Notes: a model not told the origin generated them from the sequence alone. Counted from the stretch's first letter, positions 11,401-22,228 are shown. The stretch: 50,673 bases of DNA from Chara braunii (GCA_003427395.1 BFEA01000276.1:376094-426766), one strand, 5' to 3'. A program made the numbers and translations.

Positions 11401-12794
11401 TAAAAAAAAACCCTCGTAATTTTGGTATATTCTGTCGTTGATGTTGCTAGTTGTTCATTTTGTCGTTGAGGGTGAGCAAGGGCTTTAATTATTGTCCTCC
11501 CTGTCCTAGCTCGAGCCATAGCAAAGAACATGTCATCCATTCCTCCTTTAGTAGCGTCTTGGCGAAGCTTACTTCTAATCCGGGCTCCATGCCATCAATA
11601 CTCCATGGGAGAAAGGATACGCTCTTCTAATTCCTGAATTTCTTGGGCAACTGACTCATTTTCGTCGTCATTATTCAAAGTAGTTTCCTGTGATTGCAAC
11701 TCATGAATACGTTGGTAGATTCTTGATGCATTGGAATGACGTTCAGTTGTTAAGAGTTTGGAATATTCATTGCATTTACGGCCTAGGAAGAGAAGACCGT
11801 TGTTGAACCAAGTTATATTATCGTGAATGAGGACCTTCTGTTGGCGCCAATAGTTCCAGACATCTTTGAGGTAGGTCTTGAATCTTTCTAATTTTAGAAG
11901 TGATGTGTTTAACTTGTAATAGCCTCTACCTTTATCTGACTTTTTGGAGAAAGATAGGAGGACAATGCACATAGCATGGTCCAGATCAAGTAGAAGGCTC
12001 TTAGGAAAGATTCAAGCTATTTGCACCGCACCTGCTAACTCTTAAGAAAGGAGAATCAAATCAATTTGTGATTTTGACGTTGTTTTTTACTTTTTTTTTC
12101 TGAAACATGAAAAGGTGCGAAGTGTAGGGTTTAATCTTCTAAAAGAGTCCAAAAGGTTAAAAGATTGGGTAATATTAGTCATCATTGCTTTATCTGCTGC
12201 TACGTAATCTGGACATGGGTCCGGGATACGCCACCGATCTAATGAGCGATCGGGAGCAGCATTAAAATCCCCGACAATAATTATCGGAATACCCACAGGT
12301 AGCTTGGGAATTAGAGACCCAAAGAAGCATTGACGATTACGTGCTTCATTTGGCCCATACACACACAAGACTATTACAATCTCTAGATCTAACATCGTCA
12401 GGATGTATGCCCATCTTCCTTCCTCTTTATCGACTTCGCAGTAAACCGGGTCTACTTTGGACCCCGACGGGATCCAAATTGCTAGTCCTGGACTTCCTGG
12501 GCGAGGAGCGTGCACCCGGAAGGCTGTGTGGGGCCAGATCTGTTGGGAGGCCGTATCCATTAAATGAGTTTCCTGAATACAAATGACATCAGGCCATTCC
12601 TTACCTCTTATTCCTTTGAGCTGATCATAGATAGCTTGCTTTTTTCCAAATTTTGCAGAGGCCAGACCATTAACGTTTAATGATCTAAGATCTAAATCTG
12701 CCTGCCTTGTAGTGGATTTCCACAATCTATCCCTATTGTATAGTGCATCAATTATTTGGTACTTATCCACCGTAAAAAAAGGAGAACTATCCAA
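8439..12794 (-). pseudogene. Nested LINE ORF2: APE endonuclease and reverse transcriptase
   Basis: A single reading frame of about 1,452 codons runs from around 12794 to the TAA at 8439-8441 with roughly fifteen internal stops and no frameshift. Endonuclease motifs are NVNGLAS, IQETHL, GDFNAAP, SQIDLI and LDHAM. RT motifs are KTPGIDELPKEF, NIQDNILL, IDFEKAYDHVD and FADD (about 10519-10530). The C-terminal region has LQWQITHRCLPTNNW and a CX2C...HX?C cluster (PWCKFC, DHIFFRC) as in plant LINE zf-RVT regions. The start is uncertain: the codon at 12794 is TTG and a TGA lies just upstream in frame. Stops fall repeatedly on Trp positions defined by the outer LINE (after HVD, TIG, ER and WPWN). Confidence 0.93.
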
Positions 12795-12967
12795 CGATCA
12801 ACTAAAATATAATGAGAGGATTAGGTATTTATAGTGTTATGCAGATCTAGCCACTGGCCAAGGTCCAGCAGGCCCCCTGGTGCTAAAACCTGTTGGCTCA
12901 GGAGACGTACCAGTAGTGTTCCTATATCTGTTTCAGACCAGAAACAGCTGGCTTTGATCTTCATTAG

Positions 12968-14806
12968 CTACAGCTCCATAAGGAGATCCTGAGTGAGCCA
13001 TTTTAGGTTGATCTTCTTTCCGGCTTCATATTTAAGAAAAACATCCCATTCCGCCAGACGTTTCTCGCCTCCAGTTATAAATAATGATGTTATGCTTCTA
13101 ACGGGGAGGACATTTTTGATAGACCTAGTTACTTCAAGCCTAATATGGGGTTCCCCTACTTCACGACCAGCCTCAGTGGAGAGGGAGAGGAAGGGGGATG
13201 TGGTTCCCATAACGGTACGGATAAACCAACTTTCCAATTGTCGTCTTTCCATCTGACTGGTAACAGAACTATCCCAGATTTGCCAGGAGTAATACTCCCT
13301 GACATTTTAGCAGACGGTGCTTTAGCCTCTGCCTCTTCGAAGTAAGTTTAGACTCAGGGGACGAAGGCAGAGGGTGAGGGAGTGACACATCACAAGACTT
13401 GTGATAATGGTCCTCTGGGAGATCTTCTATAAGGTCTACAATCTGTGAGGTCTGTTGATCCGTCAGATGGTCTATATGCTCCCTTTTCTCCTGAGAGGAG
13501 TTGAATACCACTATTTCCTGATTCGTTCCTTTACTAGGTTCCTCAAGTATATGACCACTGTTATCAGCTTCAGTGAGTTCAGTTACCCCACCTGTGTGAT
13601 CAGAGTTATATGGCACAACAGATTCTATTGGCTGGGAACCAATCGCAGCAGCTGAGAGGAGACACTTATTTTCTCCTCGTATGTGACTATTGTGATCTGG
13701 TTCAGCAAAACCTGTTACCCCTTTTGCATAACCAGTGTTCTCTGGCTCAGCCGAATCTGTTGGATGGATATTAGTCACCACAACTAGGAGGAGGCACTCG
13801 ATTTCCTCATGCATGTTGATTCCTTCACTGTCATTATTCCTTTCCTCAGCAGCCGGGAGGAGGCACTTAGTTTCCACATGCACGTTCATTTCTACACTAT
13901 CGTTTCCCCCCCCATCATTGCCAGTATTAGATAGCCTGGGTTGACTGTGTGCTATTTTAGGGGGGCGTGAGAGTTGCTCATTTTGAGCTGTTGACGAGAG
14001 GACTGAGTGTGGGATCCCGGATCCCACTCTAATAGACCTTGGCTGTGTTTTCCGGAAACAGCAGACTGAGATTGACGATTAATAAATAATTTTTTTTTTT
14101 CCCCGGTGAGGTCCGAAATAATTTCCTTAAATTTGGATATGATTCCATTCTCAGCTGTATTGTGCAAAATCTTCGATGGAAGTCGTTTTAAATCCCCCGA
14201 CTCCTCCCTTGATACTTGTGACTCTTCCAAACTTGGATGGAGGGAGCCTGATTCATTGGAAGGCAAAAAACCTTCGGATTTACCATCCCCCACGCTCTCC
14301 ACTGTGTCCTGAGAGCTATGACTATTATTGGAAGGACTCAACTTAGCTTGCCGGAACTCGAGTTGCTCCATAATCTGATCCTCTTCTTGCTGTTTTCCAC
14401 GCTTGGTTTATTGTTGGGACTGCTTAAGCAGTGATACCGTGGGTGAATCATTAACTTGTACAAGTTGTTGGGTTCGTATGAGATGTGCCTCTTGTGAATC
14501 ATCTCCTACTGAGTCCAGTGGCAAAAATCGATTATGTACGTTCAACAACATATGAGTATCTCTCGGTTCCTTGAGCTTGAACTTGGAGGAGACAATCGAG
14601 AGCAGTTTGATGCTAATATCTTCCCACAATACACCTGTAGAAGGTCCTTGCATTAAGAAGGAAGTCAAACTTTTGCTGTTCATCAGTAGTATCATGAACT
14701 CATTGAAGATGTGAGGCCAGTGATTAGTGGACAGAGTGGGATGCTGTTCTTTGAGATTATATAGAATCCAATTTGCGATTTTGCAGACGATTGAATTCAA
14801 GTCCAC
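12968..14806 (-). pseudogene. Nested LINE ORF1 C-terminal extension
   Basis: This is the counterpart of the outer element's 3008-3982 region. Segments 14806-14408, 14371-13952 and 13252-12968 lie in one frame, and 14027-13269 in another, indicating two compensating indels plus stops. The first segment (ICKIANWILYNLKEQH-type) matches the outer LRNLAEWLISQLWILY block in position and pattern. Near the end, LTSKRQRLKHRLLKCQGV matches the outer LSKRAKLRHLIEKGLY block. The middle carries four or more variants of a repeated phrase (about 13560-13900, consensus like ECLL-AA-N-GSEG/ESVEP), making it longer than in the outer copy. Function unknown; conservation across two families says it is a genuine element component. 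Confidence 0.7.
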
Positions 14807-15016
14807 TGTTACCTAGGAAGTGTCGCATGTGGTAGGATTCAACAGCGGGGGAGGAACACAGGAATGAAGGATTTATATATCCATCGGTTCAGGCTCAAAT
14901 GCGTCCTTAAAAAGATCCACCTCCATAGGGACTGTGCCAATCTCTGCAAAGGACCCTCCTCGCTCTTCCTCCTGTCCTTTGCTACTTGTTTCTTTGGTGA
15001 TCTTAGGATCTAGTCG

Positions 15017-16761
15017 CTAGGAGGGAGGAACAACATCCGAGCCTTTCTTCTTAACCTCCCTCCATTCATAAATTATACTGTTCTTGGGAATGTAGTCCCT
15101 AGCTTTAGGACCCAGAGAGAATCCCGTGGCTGACGATAAAAGGGATGAGAGACTGACTTCCTGTTTCTGATTCTGAGAATTACCACTCTCTCCTACCTTA
15201 TTTCTTCCTTCAGGCCCCATTTGCTGACTGTTCTCTCCTCCCATATTTGGGGCATCATGCTCTTTACTCCCATTCTTCTTTGATCGTGTGTTCAGTGATT
15301 TTGCAGTTGTTGTTTGCTTGTTGGGTTGGCCGTGTGCCTGCACAGGTGACTGTTGAGGAGGGATCCAGTCTATGGGGGGATGGGGTGTTTTATGAAAATC
15401 ACTCCTTCCTTCCCATACCCAGCCCATCTGTTGTCCGGCCGGATTCACATCTTCCCTATAGACCCATCCTTCATATCCTGGTACTACCGGAATCCATCTG
15501 TTGGGTCTCTGCGGGTTCCTTTTGAGGCGCAGATCTGGGTGAATTGCGTGTTGGGGATGGTGTGAACAAGCGTCATCAGTGTGGAGATGAACATAGGCCT
15601 TGCATTTAAAGCACCACAGCCTGAACTTATGAGCGGTATGAATCTGAAAGACTCGCCCTCCCATCTTAAACGGGACTATATCGTCGAGGGAGAAAACTTG
15701 ATCTTTAGGGAGGTCAAGGGCTAACATCAAATAATCATCCCTCTTGGCGACATAGGAGGGCAGCGGATTAATGAAATTCACTATCCGGTATTGCTGGCCG
15801 AAGTCATGAATGAATGCAGCCTGAATTTCAATGAGGATGTATCTCAATTCAACCAGTAATAATCTGTCATCATCTGTTCCCTCATTTCTTCAGGGCCAAT
15901 TTTCTTTGGTAACCAGGGATAAATCCTGACCTCAGAGCGATCCCAAAACAACTTTTTCCAGGCATCCATTCTCACCTTGTCTTTGTCAAACAAACTCAGA
16001 ATCGTGAATACCGTTGGAGTGATTGGCTGTATTAGGAAGAATTTCATAACCCCATCTGGTCCCTCTCGCAGTGATTCTAGTTTCTTGCAAATGAACTTAA
16101 TCTTATCGTTGACCGATCGGAACGCCGCGTCATCATAAAAAATCCAATTCGAAGTATGTTTGGTGTAAACCAGGTCTCGCTGCGGCAATTTGCCCGGCGG
16201 GTATGCCTTCATCAAGGTCGTTCTTCCTCCCTGATCTATTACCAGTTGTTCTGATGGGAGGAGGAATAAAGACAAAAAGTAAGCTTTTGCTGACGACAAA
16301 TTCCTGAGGGGAACTTTCAGATCTTCTGGAGGAGTTCCCAGTGGGTCAATTGAAGGTTGCTGAATAGTCAGTAATTTATCCTGCAGCGATTCCCGCACCG
16401 TGTGTGCCCATGAGGGTTGCTGGATTGTTTGTGGGGTCGGTTGATCCTCTGGACTACTCTTTGGTTCTGATGCTGGCCGAGTTGCTTGTGATGCTTCTTG
16501 CATCCTTTCATCTTCCGTTAGAATTTCGTCATCATCACCATCATCATTATCATTTTTCTCATCATTTCCATCATTTTGTTCCTTCATTATCAAATCCTGC
16601 CCTCCAGATACATTGGGCCTTTCTGTTCCATTCGCGATTGATTGCAGAGGCGGAAAGTCTGAAGGGAGAAAGACGGTGGAAGCATCTGTGATGGAGCCAG
16701 TTTGATACATTGATCCTTTTCCTGTTGTGATAAGTGAGGGGATAGGTGTCCGGGTATGCAC
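15017..16761 (-). pseudogene. Nested LINE ORF1, gag-like part with zinc knuckle
   Basis: Two overlapping segments, 16761-15844 and 15847-15017, are joined by an apparent one-base deletion just after MTDYYWL. The N-terminus is acidic and disordered-looking (Asp/Asn/Glu tract at residues about 65-85). The central block aligns by eye with the outer ORF1 (SNWIFYDDAAF, FFLIQPIT, INPLPSYV). The zinc knuckle CFKC...H...C again has CX2CX4HX6C spacing followed by HH. The tail is rich in Gln, Ser and Asn. It is probably the RNA-binding ribonucleoprotein component. The stop at 15017 is followed by the same frame leading into the extension. Confidence 0.85.
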
Positions 16762-17156
16762 GGGAGGCCTTTGAAATGAGCGGAGGTTTCTCCCTTTTCA
16801 TGCCATGATGCCTGGCAAGTCTCCTCTATAGCGAACATGAGCTATTTCTCCCGGACGAGCATACGGGATACCTATCTGTTTGAACAATGCATGCCTTATC
16901 GCTCCCTGGTAAAAGAGCAGAGAGCTAGGTCCCTTCATTCTTTTAAGACCCAACTTCATTGAAGAGATAGGAGTAAGAGGCAGGGAGGCGAGGTATGAGG
17001 AGATGGGCCTTATGCCAACGACGCGTAGGTAGTTCTTTTTTTTTTCTTTTTTTTCTTTTTTTAATTGTGGTTTGGAGTCCAATGGTGTGGAGGGAAGCCA
17101 AAGCGTAATAGAAGGGAGAGGTTATATGATATGCGTTGGCTAGTCTGGACTAGGAA

Positions 17157-17627
17157 AATCTTACCAGAGAAATGCAGTCCAGGAATATGAAGCTCTTCTT
17201 CCTCTGGCAGCTTACGATGAAACCAACCTTGCCAACCAATGTCGCAGACCACGCCCTTCTCACCCCCTTCACAGGTAATCTATGAAACCCGCAGACTTGG
17301 CATGTCAATGAGAGAAATACAGACCAGGAAAATGAAGCTCTTCTTCCTCTCGCAGCTTGTGATGCAACCAACTTTCAATATCGCAGACCACAACGTTCTC
17401 ACCCCCTTCTCAGATAATTTATGAAACACAACAGGCTTGACATCACAATGAAAGCAAAGCAGACCAAGAATATGAAGCTCTTCTTTCTCTCGCAGCTTGT
17501 GATGCAACCAACCTTACCGACCGATGTCGCAGACCTCACCTTTATCAGATAATCTAGGAATTCCACAGACTTGGCATCTCAATCAGTAGCCACAGTAAGA
17601 ATATGAAGGACAAAGTCGATACCGAAC
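17157..17627 (-). repeat. About 142-bp tandem repeat in LINE 5' UTR
   Basis: Three units and part of a fourth share ATGAAGCTCTTCTT-CTCT, GCAGCTT-GATGAAACCAAC-like and CGCAGACC blocks (plus-strand reading). The anchor gaagctc occurs at 17189, 17334 and 17474, giving periods of 145 and 140. A decayed fourth unit begins near 17590. Confidence 0.88.
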
Positions 17628-18125
17628 TCTAAAGATTACGAATTTCAATGCAAAACCAGTTACCACCTACGACCTAATCTGGTAAGATACAACCAATCAC
17701 AGCACTCTAGCGCCCAAAATAACAGGAGCCGGAGACTTCCAGATTAAGGATGAGGCAATGAAATTGACAGCGCCACTTCTATTCCTCCAATATTATACTA
17801 CCATAAATAACTAGAAAATACTACTAATCCTCCAAAAATATTACTACTATAATTAACTATAAAAACTAGAAAATATAGATTGATGATCTGATGGGCGAAC
17901 CGTTCTGAAATTGACGGCCTCCCAATTTGATATTACCTAATATCCTCACGACATGGGTGATATACTTTCGTAGTCAGTGATCTAATACCCTTATACAAGA
18001 CAGAACAAGGCACTTCCAAATTGCGAAACGATAGTGAAAAATTCCTCAATTAACGGGAGCTTCATCCTTCCAATATGATAACCATAACCAATCGTTGAAA
18101 TGTAGCTCACTGGTCTGATGATCAC

Positions 18126-18500
18126 TTATCGCCGATGCGCAGTGAAGTTTCCTTTACACACTACCTTTTTTCAGAGCCGTTTTCGCAAATACTCTATCCA
18201 TGTAATCAAGTCAAAGTCAACATGAAGGTCAACATGAACTGAGCCTATTATCGAATCCAGCCCTATGGCTATGGAGTATCTACACAAAACTCAGAAAGCA
18301 GCAATTCCAAGAACGATGTGTATCAAATGACTCTCTCGCTTGACGTTGATGCGCGATGCAGGTTCCTTCACACACTTCCCTTTTCCTGGGCCTACTCCGC
18401 AATTACTCCATCCATGCGACCAAAACAAGGTCAACATGCAATGAGCCTATTACCGTGTCCAATTACGATGGCTATGGAGTATCTACACGGGGCTTAGGAA
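18126..18500 (-). repeat. About 200-bp tandem duplication in LINE 5' UTR
   Basis: Two diverged copies share GATGCGC, TTCCTT-ACACAC, GTCAACATG, GAGCCTATTA and GGCTATGGAGTATCTACAC. The last anchor is at 18268 and 18470 (period 202), and the first at 18134 and about 18348. Confidence 0.85.
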
Positions 18501-18670
18501 GCAGCAAGGGACCGAAACATTGAGTTTCCGACCCTGAGCAGTTTCCAGAGCCTGACGTGACGCCACGTCAGCCTGTGACGTGGCCACGTGCAAGAGCCTC
18601 GGATTGTTGTGCGCATGCGTTAGGCGCTTAAAAAAAAAAACAAAAAAAACCGACGCCGTTATTACCTTCA

Positions 18671-18682
18671 GACCCAAGCGCT
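18671..18682 (+). repeat. Target site duplication, right copy
   Basis: An exact second copy of gacccaagcgct borders the 5' end of the nested LINE at 18670. The outer ORF2 resumes in frame directly after it. Confidence 0.95.
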
Positions 18683-19443
18683 ATCTAAGAGATATGATCA
18701 ATGATAGATGGGCCTGACACTTGAATGTGGATCGCTCCCTACTGACACCAATCCCATGGTTCAAGGAACAAAAATATAAGTCCATGAAAATCACCTCCCT
18801 CCAATGGCAGATAACTCACCGTTGTCTGCTAACCAATGACTGGCTAACCGATCGAACCAACCTTGAACAAAGAGGCATATTGCTTCCATGGTGCCAGCGG
18901 TGTCAAAGTTTTTTCCCCTCCTATAAAAAGGCCGAAACTATCGAACATATCTTCATGCAATGCCCGATTGCCCAATTCACTTGGAGATGGTGGGACCGTA
19001 TATGGCGTAAGATGGAACCCGACGCTCCTTGGCCCTGGACATGGCAAGCCATACTGGCTGGTCACTGGGTTTTTGCAGGAACAACCACAACCTTCATAGA
19101 GAATATGTACAGACTTGGAAGGAGGGCAGTAATATGGGCGCTCTGGTGGCAAAGATGCACCCTGGTCATGGAAAAGGTAAGGGTGGAAGGGGCAGAGATC
19201 ACAGAACAGATCCAACAACAAATACACTTTGAAATCACACGTAGATGGTTGGACACCAAAGCATAGTTAGCGCTCCTCAGACAAACTGGAGACGTTAGGA
19301 GACAGAGTACGACATTTTGCACGGACTGGTTGGGTGGGGAAAGAGAAGGATGGATGGAAAAAATAGAATGGAGCGGGGACAAGGATGAAGAGATGCAGAA
19401 CCTGGAAGAAATAAGAGACTATAGGTTAGTTTTAAAAAACTAG
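18683..19443 (+). pseudogene. Outer LINE ORF2, C-terminal part after the nested insertion
   Basis: This continues the frame left at 7654. Joining 7654 to 18683 gives PKR followed by YLRDMINDRW, matching the nested LINE (PKINLKEKIEERW) and the fragment near 40890. Motifs are LQWQITHRCLLTNDWL, PWCQRCQSFFPS and EHIFMQC, the putative zinc-binding region, then WRWWDRIW. Internal stops are TGA after DRWA (about 18716) and TAG at 19264. The natural end is the TAG at 19441-19443. Confidence 0.92.
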
Positions 19444-20079
19444 ACTAATATAGAGCCCTCTTTTCCATTGCGCCCTCTCTCGGAATTCCCAGACCTCTTC
19501 CCCCCCTATGCCTTGTCCTTGGCAGAGATTCTGCCCTGAATGTGATATCTGATTTTTGTAAACCCTGTAATCCCCTTTGTTTCCATACCAAATGCTCGAA
19601 TGCGGAACTCTTCTCTAGTGCCCCCGAGGGAAGACCCCGCGAAGGACAGCTTGAGCAGTCTGAGACATAGGGCAAGATCTGGTGCTCGTTTGGGAGCAGT
19701 CAATCTATGACATTATTAGTATCAACTCTGAAATGTTGATCTGGCGCCCTCCTTCGAGGGTGAAGAGATACACAATACTCTATGCACCATATAGGACTGC
19801 ACTACCGAACTCTTTACTGGCCTGCTCAATCAATCCCCTTCTCCTTGGAGGGCAATCAATGCTGGCAGACCCCATCTTTTATGCTTAGACTCTCTAGCTC
19901 CCCTCAGACTTTCTCATACCTTCTCATACATCTCTCATACATTCTCATACTTTTTGTTGGGACGCTGGACCCGTTTTCCAGCAGGTGATGCTCCCCACCA
20001 ATAGATGGAGCCTCTCCCTAGGTGTTAGTGGTGTCTGCTCCTATCAGCAACACAAACACTGGCGGCAGTGGCGGGGGGG

Positions 20080-20125
<46 letters not shown>
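19444..20125 (+). other. Outer LINE 3' UTR, stem-loop tail and poly-A
   Basis: This is non-coding. It contains a run of CTCATAC repeats (about 19910-19950), then the family tail beginning GGGACGCTGG at 19959 with stem GCTGGA/TCCAGC, a G-run and T-run, and 39 A residues at 20087-20125. The block at about 19740-19880 recurs at 47984-48085, so that locus is a 5'-truncated relative. Confidence 0.85.
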
Positions 20126-20129
<4 letters not shown>

Positions 20130-20236
20130 GGAACACACCAATGGGGGAGGGTGGTTGTCGAACGTACCATTCTGACACCTGTTGAATTTTTTTTGAGCGC
20201 AAATTGAGCCGCAATTCTTCAAAAGTCTGTGTGGCG

Positions 20237-22228
20237 ATGCAAAATTGTCGAAAACCTGGTTTTCCACATCCCAGTGTGCGACTGCGAGTGAGGGCCCCGA
20301 CGTTTGTTGCAGAGGAGCTCTGAGGTCTGGCCCGTATTTCCGAGACTTATCATGCCCGCCTCGAGTTAGACGGATTGAGAAGAGGGCTCGCAGATAGAGA
20401 TCGGATTAGTTACGCCCAGTTTATCGTGGGACCTTTTACCGGAGAGAGAGGGCTCCAACTTGTGGAGTTCATACGAGCTCTGGCACCCACAGGAGACCTT
20501 GAGTCTTTTTTTCCCTACCAGCCTCCGGAGTTCTGGTTAGCCCTGGAGAGAGAGGTCCAAAGACCTGCAGATTATCTGGAGGGCGTAGGCCGACTCCTGA
20601 GTGAGACACCCGAGGATAGGCCTGCCCCGCTCATTTCGATCTGGGAGGTTGAGGAACACTATCTGCGGATATACCTAGAGAGAGAGGACCTTGGGTGGTA
20701 TGCCGATGATAGGGAGGCCTTCGACGATATAGAGCCTTGGGGGGATCAGGACCAGGGCTGGGGAGATTTGGCGTTGGACGATCGGGGAGCCGCGCAACAG
20801 GCACTGGCGGAGGACCGTGTAGGTGGAGAGGCGCAGTTGGAGGACGGTTGGGGATACCTTCCTCAGGCCGAGGGACAAGAGGCTCTCCCTTGGGGTCAGG
20901 AGATAGATGAGGATGGAGAAGTAGACATGATGGACGCGGGCAGGGATTATTGACCGAGTTCCATGATGGGCAGGCATGTGATATCCTTTAGACGAGTTTA
21001 TTGGGACCAGCTTCTCACCGAGGGGCGAGACCCTACGAGAGAGGAAATCAACGAAGTCATACGATCTCTGAACGAGAAGACGAGGAGAGAGGTTCCCCCG
21101 TACGAGCTTGTCGCATACGATTATGTCCAGAGGGGAGGTGTAGATCCTTGGCGAGTGTACGTTCTCACGTATCACTTCATGAGCCTGGACGAGTACGACG
21201 TGCGGAATTACATTCCTGTGAACCGAGCAAGACGAGAGCTGAGTGTGAAGGCTTGGAAGACCGCTGCTGGATTGGTAGCAGGAAAGGTGGTGCCATTAAA
21301 ACAAGAAGGGAAGGTAGTTAGTTTCGATACCGGGATCAAAGTGTTTCAGGGGATTCCGAGTCCCCCAGTCATAGGGAAAAACTTGTCTAGGTATGAATGA
21401 TATGAGATGGTAGAGTTAGTCACACGGATCAGAGACCAGGGATTGCATCGGTGAGGCGGATGGCGTGCGAAGGATGTATGGTTGGCATACGTGCTGACCC
21501 GCGATTCAGATTCTTATAGAGTGAGGAAGTTGGCGGGGCCGAGAGAGACGATCGTGGGATACGACATTCCTCTCCCGGTGTGCTTAGAGGAGATAGCGAG
21601 CGTGCCGGTTCGTCACTTTGGTACTTGGTTGGCTGAGGGGGTTTTCTTGTGGACGGTGATTACAGAGGATAGAGGATTCGATATTTCCCGACGACTGGAG
21701 GGAATAGGGCATCTTGTGTTTGACAAAACACGAGGTATAGAGATAGGGCTCACACTTACCGGTGTTAGCAGAGGTTGGTGGAGGTACGAAGTCTTAGCAG
21801 AGTCGATAGTGAGACGGCGACTGACGATTTTTGCAGGAGATAAACCCTACACCGTTCGAGTCGTAATTGGGCCTCCGCGCTCAGTCTACCATCCGGTAGA
21901 GAGCTGGAGGTTGGCTCTTCCTACGTTTGTCGTGGAACAAACTTACGGGAGCATAGACTGCCTGACTAGAGCAGTAAACCACACGCTGTACGCGCTCTGG
22001 TTAGGACTAGCGCCTCGATTTAGAGAGGTGTACTTCGCAATCTGCGTGAGGTTGGGACCCCCAGACAAGGAGACATTGAGAGATCTGATCAACGCTACCT
22101 GTTGGATAGATTGTCTGAGGCCTGCTGATTTGATCAACTATTGTCGTAGACGCGTAGAGGAGGGGACGCACGAGATCCGAGACGAGAGCGGAAGAGTAAT
22201 AGTGATATTGAGGGCGGTTGAGAGCTAG
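20237..22228 (+). pseudogene. ORF0: long unidentified ORF upstream of gypsy gag
   Basis: From the ATG at 20237 to the TAG at 22226 one reading frame of 664 codons is interrupted only by TGA at 20321, 20951, 21398 and 21452. There is no frameshift. The product would be hydrophilic, with a central acidic Asp/Glu/Trp/Gly-rich stretch (residues about 155-235) followed by mixed, globular-looking sequence rich in Arg, Glu, Val and Trp. No signal peptide, membrane segment, zinc motif or known catalytic motif is visible. I do not recognise the family. The four stops look like decayed codons, possibly Trp. It lies on the same strand and about 900 bp ahead of gag, suggesting an accessory ORF of the retrotransposon. 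A separate captured gene is the alternative. Confidence 0.6.

Larger units (their letters stand above)
7655..18670 (-). mobile_element. Nested full-length LINE inserted in ORF2 of the outer LINE
   Basis: An 11,016-bp minus-strand LINE with a complete layout: 5' UTR with two kinds of tandem repeat (about 16762-18670), ORF1 with zinc knuckle, ORF1 extension, ORF2 with endonuclease and RT, a long 3' UTR with repeated stem-loops, and an A-rich tail (T-rich on plus, 7655-7680). Exact 12-bp duplications bound it. It belongs to the same superfamily as the outer element but is clearly divergent in protein, so it is a different family. ORF2 keeps one frame throughout and is damaged only by nonsense codons. 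ORF1 has a one-base frameshift near 15845, another frame change near 13950-14027 and several stops. Confidence 0.95.
16762..18670 (-). other. Nested LINE 5' UTR
   Basis: No long conserved frame is present. From the 5' end (18670) there is an A/T-rich homopolymer stretch (18630-18652), a segment with repeated CACGT motifs (18550-18600), the roughly 200-bp tandem pair, a less structured AT-rich part (17630-18120), the roughly 142-bp tandem triplet and an A-rich stretch on the minus strand (17036-17064). This layout suggests promoter monomers, but no promoter element was identified with certainty. Confidence 0.65.
182..20125 (+). mobile_element. Outer LINE (non-LTR retrotransposon), split by a nested LINE
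   Basis: A plus-strand non-LTR retrotransposon. Visible in order are a C-rich 5' region with tandem repeats, ORF1 with a zinc knuckle, ORF2 with APE endonuclease and RT, a 3' UTR from 19444, the family stem-loop tail at 19959 and 39 A residues at 20087-20125. It is interrupted at 7654/18683 by another LINE. Without that insert it spans about 8.9 kb. The 5' boundary is uncertain. A 6-bp match, ggcagg, at 182-187 and 20126-20131 could be a short target site duplication but may be chance. ORF1 has four in-frame stops and ORF2 has stops plus frameshifts, so the copy is dead. The domain set resembles plant L1-type elements; clade placement needs a tree. Confidence 0.93.

Noticed and set aside
20087-20183. 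Primer binding site for the gypsy element next to the LINE poly-A
   Set aside because: No match to initiator-Met tRNA or another familiar tRNA 3' end was seen.
20237-22228. UGA read as tryptophan (recoding) because ORF0 stops are all TGA
   Set aside because: TAG also replaces Trp in the LINEs and gypsy pol, and TGG is widely used for Trp in the same frames, so mutational decay explains the pattern better than recoding.
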